A DNA stretch of 15,204 nt from Actinomycetes bacterium (GCA_030609215.1 JAUWCR010000006.1:1-15204), one strand, 5' to 3'. Shown: positions 7,755 through 15,198, counted from the stretch's first letter. Notes: generated by a model from the sequence alone, not told the origin. A program made the numbers and translations.

Positions 7755-7955
7755 TTAAATAATATTATCTATCATCGCTTCTTCAACCATCACTGTATTA
7801 ATTCCTTCTACAATGCTTCCGGTAGAAAATTTATATGTAATGTATTTAGATGCTGATATCTTTTTACTGCTAATTAAATTTATAGCAGTATATGAATGAT
7901 ATCTTTTACATTTATAAAACTTTTTTAGATTTTTTAATAGAGATTTATTAATTTC
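7755..7955 (-). pseudogene. C-terminal remnant of a zinc-type (MDR) alcohol dehydrogenase
   Basis: The only open frame between ftsH and the iron ADH gene (7755-8018) would need a TTG start without any ribosome binding site. Its first part is low-complexity Tyr/Ile/Lys. The last ~65 residues, however, resemble the C-terminus of medium-chain dehydrogenases: YTAINLISSKKISASKYITYKF corresponds, in pieces, to the usual 'AL.LI.SGKI....LITHRF' segment, and SIVEGINTVM to the '.EINEAFE..' helix. The zinc-binding and Rossmann parts are absent, since ftsH ends at 8020. I read it as a decayed tail, not a working gene. The match is from memory of family patterns, so confidence is moderate. Confidence 0.45.
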
Positions 7956-8019
7956 TATAAAATAGATAACTATAGCTATTTTGTGGATAAAGCAGTAACT
8001 GTATTTGTAGTATTGCAAT

Positions 8020-10113
8020 TTACATTTTTTTAGATGTTACTCTGGATACTTTTTTTCTGGCAGGCTTATTGTTTAAAACATCGTAAGCATTACAAATTTC
8101 TTCATACTCTTTTTTGGTCCCAATTTTACCAGGATTATTACCTGCTTTATATTTTTTAGATAATCTTTCAAATACTTTTTTTATCTCATTCTTTGTTGCA
8201 GTCTTACTTAATCCTAATATTTTATATGCCCTCTCCCTGCTTATTTTTCTTGATTTAGGCTTTATAGAATTTTCTTGTATTGCCGGCCTTTTTACTTTCC
8301 TTGTTTTCCCACTTTTAACCTTAAAGAGTATCTTCATTACTTCTCCTCTGCTCAAAGTCTCTTTTTCCATTAATTCGCTAGCAAGATTACTTAGAGCATT
8401 TTTATTTTCTAAAAGTATTTTCCTTGCCTTATCGTAGCTATCATTTATGATTCTATGAATCTCTTCATCTATTGTAGAAGCTACTTGCTCACCATAATGT
8501 GGCTTGGATATTATTTCCCTGCCTAAAAACACCTCTTCTTCATCAACCTTGTAAGTAACAGGACCAATTTTTTCACTCATTCCATATTCAGTTACCATTT
8601 TTCTAGCTAGTTTCGTAGCTCTATCCAGATCATTTTGAGCTCCAGAAGTTATATCATTAAAATTCATTTCCTCGCTTACCCTTCCACCAAGTAGTTGAGT
8701 TATATTATCCAGCAACTCTTTTTTGGATTTTAGGTATCTATCTTCTTCTGGAAGAGTAATCACATATCCTAATGCTTTACCCCTTGAAATAATTGATATT
8801 TTATGAATTGGATCAGTATTTGGCAAAATATGAGAAAGTAAAGCATGTCCTGATTCATGATAAGCAATTATTTTCTTTTCCTTTTCTGATATTATTCTCG
8901 TTTTTTTCTCAGGTCCTGCTATAACTCTCTCTATAGCTTCCTCAATTTCAAACATACTGATTTTTTTCTTATTGTGCCTTGCTGCAAGAAGCGAAGCTTC
9001 ATTAAATAGATTGGCTAAATCCGCTCCTGTAAATCCAGGAGTTTGCTTGCCTATTGTTTTTATATTAACATCCTTATCAAGAGGTTTTCCTCTTGAATGT
9101 ATCTTTAATATCTTTTCTCTACCCAGTAAATCTGGTCTATCTACAACTATTTGCCTGTCAAACCTTCCAGGTCTGAGTAACGCTGGGTCCAGTATGTCAG
9201 GTCTGTTTGTTGCAGCTATTAAAATAACAGTACTGTCTACATCAAAACCATCCATTTCAACTAAAAGTTGGTTTAATGTCTGTTCTCTTTCATCATGACC
9301 TCCACCAAGTCCTGCACCCCTATGCCTTCCAACTGCATCTATTTCATCCATAAACACAATAGAAGGTTGAGTAGCTTTTGCCTTAGCAAAAAGATCTCTC
9401 ACTCTTGAGGCGCCTACGCCTACAAACATTTCTACAAATTCAGAACCACTAATACTATAGAAAGGAACACCAGCCTCACCTGCCACAGCCCTTGCAAGCA
9501 GTGTCTTGCCGGTTCCAGGCGGACCAAATAATAGAACACCCTTTGGAATTTTTGCTCCCATTGCTTTAAATTTACCAGGGTTTTCCAAAAATTCTTCAAT
9601 CTCTCTTAACTCTTCAACTGCCTCATCAACACCTGCAACATCTTTAAAGGTCACCTTCTGTTTGCCTTTATTCGCCAACCTTGCCTTGCTCTTCCCAAAT
9701 TGAAGAATCTTAGATCCCCCACCCTGCAGTTGATTCATCATAAAGAAAATCAATCCAAACATTATAATAAAAGGTAATGCTCCAATTAAAATCTGCAGCC
9801 ATATAGATTGCTTCTGATTATTTACCTTAAATGGGACATCCTCCTCTAGAAGTAATTGTGTGACATCATAATTATCCAGAAAAGTAACTTTAAACTTATT
9901 TCCGCCAATCATTTCGCCTTCTATTACTTTATCTTCTCCCATAACTTCTAAAGGAACAGAAGCACTTATCTCTCCATTCTTCACTTTACTAACAAACTCA
10001 GTCATATTTAATTCTGTTACCTCAGGTTTTAGAAAAAACGGGTTCCTGAAAATTATAAACACAATTACTATTAGTAATACTAGAAGCCCTATATTTTTAA
10101 CACTTCTTTTCAA
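8020..10113 (-). CDS. ftsH: FtsH membrane AAA+ zinc protease with J-like C-terminal extension
   Basis: FtsH is a hexameric, membrane-anchored ATP-dependent protease for misassembled membrane proteins and regulators. This copy has 697 residues. TM1 is about 8-27, an extracytoplasmic domain about 28-103 and TM2 about 104-127. The AAA module has Walker A GPPGTGKT (197-204), pore loop FVG (230-232), Walker B IVFMDEID (252-259) and the second region of homology [20 protein letters not shown] (301-320, Arg314 and Arg317). The protease site is HESGH (419-423) with the third zinc ligand Asp495. The conserved part ends near 600. A basic linker follows, then residues 624-690, which align with a DnaJ J-domain whose HPD is replaced by KAG (656-658). 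The start is TTG at 10113, with AGGAG 13 nt upstream to its first base. A single frame covers everything, so the tail is not a frameshift artefact. Confidence 0.96.
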   Translation of the reverse strand: MKRSVKNIGLLVLLIVIVFIIFRNPFFLKPEVTELNMTEFVSKVKNGEISASVPLEVMGEDKVIEGEMIGGNKFKVTFLDNYDVTQLLLEEDVPFKVNNQKQSIWLQILIGALPFIIMFGLIFFMMNQLQGGGSKILQFGKSKARLANKGKQKVTFKDVAGVDEAVEELREIEEFLENPGKFKAMGAKIPKGVLLFGPPGTGKTLLARAVAGEAGVPFYSISGSEFVEMFVGVGASRVRDLFAKAKATQPSIVFMDEIDAVGRHRGAGLGGGHDEREQTLNQLLVEMDGFDVDSTVILIAATNRPDILDPALLRPGRFDRQIVVDRPDLLGREKILKIHSRGKPLDKDVNIKTIGKQTPGFTGADLANLFNEASLLAARHNKKKISMFEIEEAIERVIAGPEKKTRIISEKEKKIIAYHESGHALLSHILPNTDPIHKISIISRGKALGYVITLPEEDRYLKSKKELLDNITQLLGGRVSEEMNFNDITSGAQNDLDRATKLARKMVTEYGMSEKIGPVTYKVDEEEVFLGREIISKPHYGEQVASTIDEEIHRIINDSYDKARKILLENKNALSNLASELMEKETLSRGEVMKILFKVKSGKTRKVKRPAIQENSIKPKSRKISRERAYKILGLSKTATKNEIKKVFERLSKKYKAGNNPGKIGTKKEYEEICNAYDVLNNKPARKKVSRVTSKKM

Positions 10114-10186
10114 ATCTAAGCCACTCCTATTTATTATTTTTTAAATTTTTGATAATAATGCTAAACAGCAACACTCCATATTATAT

Positions 10187-10215
10187 ATTATATGATAAAA
10201 TATTAAAATGAAGAA
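10187..10215 (-). promoter_or_regulatory. Possible ftsH promoter
   Basis: In the 152-nt gap between hpt and ftsH the minus strand carries TTCTTC (10210-10215), 17 nt and TATAAT (10187-10192), with a second overlapping TATAAT just after. The -10 is consensus but the -35 is poor. The AT-rich background makes this tentative. I see no CIRCE element. Confidence 0.3.
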
Positions 10216-10265
10216 AAAATGAAGATTAACATATTTTTGGCATTTTAATAATGACTATTACTTAT

Positions 10266-10799
10266 CTATTGTTCATCCTTAATATACCCTACAAAGGGAA
10301 GATTTCTATATCTTTCCCCTACATCAAGACCATACCCTATAACAAATTTATCAGGAATGTCAAAACCTTTGTATTTTATTTTATTTTTCTTCTTTCTTGG
10401 GACATCTTTATCCAGAAGTGCACAAACTTCTATACTTCTTGGGTTTCTCGCTTCTAAATTTTTTATCATATAATTAAGTGTGCGGCCAGAATCTATTATA
10501 TCCTCTATTATCAATACATCTCTATTTTCAATACTGAAATCCAAATCCTTTGTAATTCTAACTATACCTGAACTTACCCTAGAATTTCCATAGCTTGAAA
10601 CTGCCATAAAATCAAATACCACAGGAACTTTTATCTGCCTGCATATATCCGCAACAAATATAAAAGAGCCTTTAAGTACCGCAATCAACACAGGGGTTTT
10701 ACCATTGTAATCCTCTGTAATTTCTTTACCTAATTCTTTTACCTTATCTCTAATTCGCTTTTCATCTATCAATACTTTTATCTTTCTATCATTATTCAT
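10266..10799 (-). CDS. hpt: Hypoxanthine phosphoribosyltransferase
   Basis: Hpt salvages hypoxanthine and guanine with PRPP to IMP and GMP (cytosolic). The 177-residue length is standard. Motifs: VLKGSFIF (41-48, phosphate/PPi loop), SSYGNSRVSSG (68-78, flexible active-site loop), the PRPP-binding VLIIEDIIDSGRTL (95-108), and the purine-binding KFVIGYGLDVGERYRNLP (151-168). AAGGA 4-5 nt ahead of the ATG is a good ribosome binding site. The gene lies between tilS and ftsH, the classic Gram-positive order. A 135-nt gap to tilS holds a possible promoter, so hpt may have its own transcription start. Confidence 0.96.
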   Translation of the reverse strand: MNNDRKIKVLIDEKRIRDKVKELGKEITEDYNGKTPVLIAVLKGSFIFVADICRQIKVPVVFDFMAVSSYGNSRVSSGIVRITKDLDFSIENRDVLIIEDIIDSGRTLNYMIKNLEARNPRSIEVCALLDKDVPRKKKNKIKYKGFDIPDKFVIGYGLDVGERYRNLPFVGYIKDEQ

Positions 10800-10826
10800 A
10801 AAGTCCTTCGCTTCCTTTTAAATTTG

Positions 10827-10856
10827 CTTATAACTTATAATCATAATTACTAACAA
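10827..10856 (-). promoter_or_regulatory. Possible hpt promoter
   Basis: TTGTTA (10851-10856), 18 nt and TATAAG (10827-10832) read on the minus strand, about 28 nt upstream of the hpt start codon. Each box has one or two mismatches. Further upstream (10867-10917) short CCTGG/CCAGG complements could form a weak stem; I cannot assign it. Confidence 0.35.
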
Positions 10857-10934
10857 AACCATATTTACCTGGTTATAAAACTTACAGAATCTGGTAATAC
10901 TCCCAGGAAATCCTATGCCCTTTTTTATATTAAC

Positions 10935-12443
10935 TTAATTTTTAAATAATTTAATATGTAAAATTTTCTTAGTATATCCATTTATTTTAACTCTTTCGTC
11001 AATCCTATAATTTCCAATCCAGATTATTTTTTCCTTGTCAGTAAAAATCGGTACCTGCCTTCTATGGTTTCTGCTAACCTTGCAATCAATAAAAAAATCA
11101 TGAAGTTTTTTTTCTTTCTTCATTCCCAGTGGATAAAACCTATCTCCACTTTCCCATCTCTTAATTTTAACTGGAAATTTTATTTTATCATAATCAGCAA
11201 AAGCTTCCATACTTTTAATTGAATTAAAGTCAACTCTTGTATTATAAGCATCCAGAACTTCAGAAAATATCTCTATCCCAAATTCTTCACTTTTTATCCT
11301 TTTACCTATTCCAACTTCCAGTTGCCTTCCACTCGTAGTATCATCTTTAACCTTTTTCTCTTCACATAAAAGTGCCTTCAATTCTTTAGGTAACTTATCC
11401 AGCTTATTTATATTAAATATATAGATATCTCTGTAATCTTTAACCAGTCCTATATTTTTTGATATATTAATTTCTTTTCTTCCTCCACCATCTCCACAAA
11501 TTTTTAAAATATCATTAATATTGCTACTGGAAATATCAATCAAATTTCCTTTTATTTTTTCTATTCCACTCAGGATAACTCTTCTCCTTACAGCATCTGG
11601 CATACTACTTATTTTTAAAACTGGAATTCTTATAAAATTTATATAATTTCTACCTGGTTCTTTTTTAAAATATGCTATTTGTATTAACTTATTTTCAGAA
11701 TAATTTATCATGAAATCATTTTCAGCTCTTAAAAGTTCAATTGATTTAATCACATTTTTATCAAATTTCTTTAAAAATTTTTCCTTTATAAAAGGTATCA
11801 GGCTGTTTCTAATTTTATTTCTAAAATATATATTCTCCAGATTTGTTTTATCTATACAGTAGCGTATACCATTTTCTTCTAGATAATCGATTATATCTTT
11901 TCTAGGAGTATTAATAAGAGGTCTTATAAATTTATCCCTAACCGGTTGTATACCAGAAAGCCCCCGACTGCCAGCGCCTCTTATCAGGCGCATGAGAAAT
12001 GTTTCTATATTATCATCTGCGTTATGACCCAATGCAATTTTTTCTATATTATTTTTTTTATAAGCTTCAAGCAGTAATTTTATCCTTAATTTTCTTGCCC
12101 CTTCCTGGAATGTTAGTTTCTTTTGCCTGCACCATTTTCCTACATCTACCTTTTTCTTTATTAACTCAATACCTAACTTTTTGTATAACTTTTCAACAAA
12201 CAATGCGTCCTTCGTCGATTGTCCGTTTCTGGTAAGATGATCAAGATGAAATCCTAAAATAGTAAAATCTAAATCCTTTTTTAAATAATAAAAAATATAA
12301 GTTAAAAAAACTGAATCCGGTCCGCCTGAAACTGAAATTAAAATCCTATCTCCTTTTTGGACCATATTAAAACTATCAATAGTTTTTATTACACTATCTA
12401 TAACTTTACTTTTATGAGTATTTTTATAATCTTTCAGTTTCAT
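10935..12443 (-). CDS. tilS: tRNA(Ile)-lysidine synthetase TilS
   Basis: TilS adds lysine to C34 of tRNA-Ile(CAU), converting it to an AUA reader. It is essential and especially important here because AUA codons are frequent. The N-terminal PP-loop ATPase has SGGPDS (39-44), GFHLDHLTRNG (64-74), ALGHNADDNIETFLMRL (137-153), the RGAGSRGLSGI signature (155-165) and YFRNKIRNSLIP (206-217). The C-terminal substrate domain is recognisable at about 422-500 (KRWESGDRFYPLGM, KVSRNHRRQVPIF). Length 502 fits the longer TilS form. There is no clear ribosome binding site before the ATG, but the ymdB stop lies only 9 nt upstream, so translational coupling is likely. The middle region (230-420) is variable, as usual. 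Confidence 0.95.
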   Translation of the reverse strand: MKLKDYKNTHKSKVIDSVIKTIDSFNMVQKGDRILISVSGGPDSVFLTYIFYYLKKDLDFTILGFHLDHLTRNGQSTKDALFVEKLYKKLGIELIKKKVDVGKWCRQKKLTFQEGARKLRIKLLLEAYKKNNIEKIALGHNADDNIETFLMRLIRGAGSRGLSGIQPVRDKFIRPLINTPRKDIIDYLEENGIRYCIDKTNLENIYFRNKIRNSLIPFIKEKFLKKFDKNVIKSIELLRAENDFMINYSENKLIQIAYFKKEPGRNYINFIRIPVLKISSMPDAVRRRVILSGIEKIKGNLIDISSSNINDILKICGDGGGRKEINISKNIGLVKDYRDIYIFNINKLDKLPKELKALLCEEKKVKDDTTSGRQLEVGIGKRIKSEEFGIEIFSEVLDAYNTRVDFNSIKSMEAFADYDKIKFPVKIKRWESGDRFYPLGMKKEKKLHDFFIDCKVSRNHRRQVPIFTDKEKIIWIGNYRIDERVKINGYTKKILHIKLFKN

Positions 12444-12452
12444 TATTTAGAA

Positions 12453-13247
12453 TTAATCATTACTTACACTTGAATTAATCCGAACAATACTTATTGCCCT
12501 GCCACTGGATTCATCTACTTCAACTATAACTCCATTAATCCAGTTATCATCTTTTGCTACAATAAATTTTTGAGGCATTAGAGTCACAAATCGCTCCATA
12601 ATCAAATCTTTTCTTACTCCAATTACTGAATCCCTTGGACCTACCATACCTACATCTGTAATATATGCAGTTCCTTTTGGGAGTATGCGTTCATCAGCTG
12701 TTTGAACATGAGTGTGGGTGCCAATTACTGCACTTACTCTACCATCCAAATACCATCCCATTGCTACTTTTTCAGAAGTAACCTCAGCATGAAAATCCAC
12801 GATTATAATCTTCACTTCATTTTTTATATCATCCAAAAGCTTATCAATACATCTAAAAGGACAATCAAAATTCTCAATAAAAACCCTTCCGCAAATATTT
12901 ATAATTGCTACTTTTTCTCCACCAGTATTCCTATCTGACAAGATATACAATCCATTTCCTGGAGTATTAGGTGGATAATTTGCAGGTTTTAATAGTCTTG
13001 GTTCAGTATCAATATAATCATATATTTCCTTTTTCTTATAAATATGGTTGCCTGAAGTTACAACATCTATCCCCATCTCAAAAAGACTATCACATATTCT
13101 AGGGCTTATTCCCAGCCCTCCAGCTGTGTTTTCTCCATTTGCTATCACTACATCAATAAGATTCTTTTCTACTATATTTTTCAACTCCTTGCTAATGCAT
13201 ATCCTTCCTGGCTTGCCAAAAATATCCCCTAAAAATAGTACTTTCAC
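12453..13247 (-). CDS. ymdB: YmdB-family metallophosphoesterase (cyclic nucleotide phosphodiesterase)
   Basis: This belongs to the YmdB/DR1281 family of dinuclear-metal phosphodiesterases; B. subtilis YmdB acts on cyclic nucleotides and affects motility versus biofilm choice. Length 264 is typical. All metal-site motifs are present: FLGDIFGKPGR (5-15, Asp8), IANGENTAGG (35-44, Glu39 and Asn40), TSGNHIY (64-70), IVDFHAEVTSEK (149-160, His153) and IGTHTHVQTAD (175-185, His178 and His180), plus TDVGMVGPRDSVIG. The start is GTG, with GAAAGGT 5 nt upstream. It is followed by tilS after 9 nt and preceded by fdhD with a 93-nt gap that is AT-rich and may contain a promoter, though I cannot pick one. 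The in vivo substrate is unknown. Confidence 0.94.
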   Translation of the reverse strand: MKVLFLGDIFGKPGRICISKELKNIVEKNLIDVVIANGENTAGGLGISPRICDSLFEMGIDVVTSGNHIYKKKEIYDYIDTEPRLLKPANYPPNTPGNGLYILSDRNTGGEKVAIINICGRVFIENFDCPFRCIDKLLDDIKNEVKIIIVDFHAEVTSEKVAMGWYLDGRVSAVIGTHTHVQTADERILPKGTAYITDVGMVGPRDSVIGVRKDLIMERFVTLMPQKFIVAKDDNWINGVIVEVDESSGRAISIVRINSSVSND

Positions 13248-13340
13248 TTTTTACCTTTCTCGTATAATAAGATAATTGATATTTATTAATGATATTTCAT
13301 AATTTTAATTATAATATTCCTCTGGTATCTTCTCTATTCT

Positions 13341-14210
13341 TTATTTAATAATCCTCCATGGGCATGAATAAACATTAAACCTGTTTCCCCTTGCATAACC
13401 TACTACTGTTAAATTTAATTTCTCTGCTACGGTAACTGAACTATAGGTAACAGAAGAATTAGTAACTACTACAGGAATAGACATCCTGTAAATCTTAAAA
13501 ATAATACCCAGCGATACTCTTCCTGTTGTAAAGAGAATTTTATCTTCGAGTGAAATATTATTCATCATTGAATAACCAATAATTTTATCTATGCAATTAT
13601 ACTTTCCTATGTCCTCAATAATTTTTATAGCATCACCACTTTTTGAAAATAGCACCCCGCTATGCAGACCGCCAAATTCCTTCTTGTGTTTCTGATAACT
13701 TAAAGCTTCCTTATTTAATTTTAAAATAATCTTAGGATCAAATTCTATACTGCTTTTTGTTTTTTCCAACCTTTCATCAGATACAAAATCGCTAATACTA
13801 CTATAGGCAGGTGAAATAAATTTTATTTTTTTAGCCCTAATTACATCTTCATCCCCAGCATTGCAGCTAACTTCAATTCTTCTAGCAAAAGGGAATCTAT
13901 CGCTGCCGATGTTTCTTCCATTTCTGCTATCCTTTTTTTTATTTTCCATATTATATTTCTCATCATCACAGTAAAAAACAGTATCTATATCTGAATATTT
14001 ATCCAAATATCCACCAGAAAGCAAATAACCAATAGCAAGCTGTATCTCATTTTCCGGTGAACAGGAAACTACAGAAATTAAATTCTTATTTAAAAATATT
14101 GACAGTTGCATCTCATCAGGAATAATATCTAATAATTGCTCGCATCCCGAAGAAGCCTTTATTTTCTTTATCTTAACTTTCTTTCCTAGTTCCAAAATTT
14201 TATTTTCCAA
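13341..14210 (-). CDS. fdhD: FdhD-like sulfurtransferase homologue lacking the CxxC pair
   Basis: FdhD passes sulfur from a cysteine desulfurase to the molybdenum bis-MGD cofactor of formate dehydrogenase. Family features visible: SCSPENEIQLAIGYLLSGGY (49-68), FGGLHSGVLFSKSGD (179-193), IIEDIGKYNCIDKIIG (197-212), FTTGRVSLGIIFKIY (227-241) and the C-terminal NVYSCPWRI. Two oddities stand out. The CxxC loop expected before the HSGVLF block reads SPAYSSISD (133-141), without cysteine. The nearly invariant 'RHN' in the EDxGRHN motif is KYN. Six other cysteines exist but none is paired as CxxC. The TTG start overlaps the lipoprotein gene by 25 nt; AAGGA is 12 nt upstream. The family call is firm, but activity as a standard sulfurtransferase is doubtful. 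Confidence 0.85.
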   Translation of the reverse strand: MENKILELGKKVKIKKIKASSGCEQLLDIIPDEMQLSIFLNKNLISVVSCSPENEIQLAIGYLLSGGYLDKYSDIDTVFYCDDEKYNMENKKKDSRNGRNIGSDRFPFARRIEVSCNAGDEDVIRAKKIKFISPAYSSISDFVSDERLEKTKSSIEFDPKIILKLNKEALSYQKHKKEFGGLHSGVLFSKSGDAIKIIEDIGKYNCIDKIIGYSMMNNISLEDKILFTTGRVSLGIIFKIYRMSIPVVVTNSSVTYSSVTVAEKLNLTVVGYARGNRFNVYSCPWRIIK

Positions 14211-14665
14211 CTTTCATTTTCATCCTTAATTAAAGAAACAAGTATATCCTTATATATTTTTTCTTCTCCATCATAATAATCAATTAAATCTATTTCTACC
14301 AAAGCTATATTGTTTTTAATTTCTACACTATTTATATCTATAGAAACTATATCAGTAACATTGCCCATTTCTTTTTTAAAATTATCCAATGTATTATTTT
14401 TTTCATTATCTATATAAATATATTTATATGCACTATTATAATCTTTTTCCATTAGCATATTAAAAAATTCATTAACTACTTCTACTACTCTATCAATCTC
14501 TTTATCACTGGATAATTTGCTTGTAATAAAATCTTTAGTCTGCTGCACCTGCGAGCAAGACGTAAAAACAAGACAAAGTAAAAATATTGCTAAAAAAATC
14601 ACTATATATCTAAAAATTATCTGATACCTGGAGGTAAAAATTTTTACCTCCTCTTTAAAAGCCAA
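14186..14665 (-). CDS. Small lipoprotein of unknown function
   Basis: Up to 159 residues. A hydrophobic segment (about 16-36) ends in a lipobox-like VFTSC with Cys37, so the mature protein is probably lipid-anchored. The mature part is acidic and has an NTF2-like flavour: a helix VVEVVNEFFNMLMEKDYNSAYKYI (61-84, written here only to locate it by its ends VVEVV and YKYI), then beta strands VEIKNNIALVEIDLID and a terminal ESWKIKFW. The fold assignment is a guess from pattern. Three starts compete: TTG at 14665 (AAAGGAAG 7 nt upstream) gives an over-long N-region, and a rare ATT at 14641 has the far better GAGGAGGT at 5 nt and an ideal signal peptide. A later GTG at 14602 lacks the positive charge. 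It overlaps fdhD by 25 nt. Confidence 0.75.
   Translation of the reverse strand: MAFKEEVKIFTSRYQIIFRYIVIFLAIFLLCLVFTSCSQVQQTKDFITSKLSSDKEIDRVVEVVNEFFNMLMEKDYNSAYKYIYIDNEKNNTLDNFKKEMGNVTDIVSIDINSVEIKNNIALVEIDLIDYYDGEEKIYKDILVSLIKDENESWKIKFWN
14630..14651. repeat. Perfect 22-bp palindrome over the lipoprotein ribosome binding site
   Basis: The arms GGAGGTAAAAA and TTTTTACCTCC are exactly complementary. In mRNA this can form a stem of about 9 bp with an AAUU loop, pairing the GGAGG Shine-Dalgarno with CCUCC just after the possible ATT start. It may also be a DNA operator. It lacks the flanking U-run position expected of a terminator for upstream genes. Confidence 0.7.
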
Positions 14666-14977
14666 ATTACACTTTCCTTCCTATGCCTATCTCAATACTC
14701 AAAATCAAGTAAAATTCCATAGCGCAATGTAAAAAAACTATTTACTTTCACCCTCCTTGTCTTTACTTATATTATACTCTTCTGCTCTTATATATCTCTG
14801 CCTTTTAATTATTAACAAATTATACTTAATTACCTTAAAACCAATTAAATACAGCTAAATTATAATTGAAAATTTACATTAATTAAAATTCTCTTTAGAT
14901 TCTTTATGAAAGATATTTTGGGGATTATATCTTATATTTATTTTTCAATTGAAATGCGGGGAAACCTTTGATTGAAT
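14666..14977. other. 312-bp AT-rich spacer between lipoprotein gene and tRNA
   Basis: No firm gene. On the minus strand a strong AAGGAGGG (14751-14758) runs directly into a GTG that opens a 19-codon frame ending at TGA (14692-14694). TATAAT-like boxes occur at about 14770 and 14820 without good -35 partners. A TTCAATTGAA palindrome (14944-14953) and a CCCCGCA heptamer (minus strand, 14955-14961) complementary to the tRNA 5' end follow the tRNA gene. No strong terminator is visible. Confidence 0.4.
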
Positions 14978-15054
<77 letters not shown>

Positions 15055-15075
15055 ACACTTCTTAATGATTTGAAT

Positions 15076-15104
15076 ACTATAGACTATAAAAAATATATTG
15101 TATA
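15076..15104 (-). promoter_or_regulatory. Probable promoter of tRNA-fMet
   Basis: TATACA (15099-15104), a 17-nt spacer and TATAGT (15076-15081) on the minus strand place transcription initiation about 15 nt before the tRNA 5' end. A second ACTATA copy lies at 15083-15088 (plus-strand reading), so the exact -10 is uncertain. Confidence 0.45.
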
Positions 15105-15149
15105 TGCCTTTTTATATCTACTATATATATTTTACGTTCTTACATTATA

Positions 15150-15198
15150 GTGACGCTCCACAGGACAAGTCCCGTGGCTTCTGTTTAGTTATCTAAAC
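15150..15198 (-). mobile_element. Probable right end / omega-RNA 3' end of an IS200/IS605-type element (partial)
   Basis: On the minus strand there are two consecutive hairpins: GTTTAG-N4-CTAAAC (15183-15198) and CCACGGGAC-TT-GTCCTGTGG (15158-15177, one G-U pair). The second is flanked by GAAG before and AGCGTCAC after. A 'GAAGC-hairpin-GAG.GTCAC' arrangement recalls the right ends of TnpB-encoding IS200/IS605 elements, where the omega-RNA ends. The body, with any tnpB, would lie beyond position 15204. The hairpins are plain in the sequence; the family assignment is from memory. Confidence 0.45.

Noticed and set aside
7956-8018. Upstream part of the 87-codon frame between ftsH and the iron ADH gene as a genuine small gene
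   Set aside because: TTG start without ribosome binding site, directly behind the ftsH stop, low-complexity Tyr/Ile/Lys composition; only the distal part resembles a known family.
10114-10265. CIRCE/HrcA operator ahead of ftsH (GAGTGTTGC...TTAGCA)
   Set aside because: The half-sites do not form the required TTAGCACTC-N9-GAGTGCTAA inverted repeat; only a short TGCT-N4-AGCA stem is present.
14644-14751. Selenocysteine read-through of the TGA in the micro-ORF, with the palindrome as SECIS
   Set aside because: The hairpin is too far from the TGA, its sequence does not look like a bacterial SECIS, and the peptide matches no known selenoprotein.
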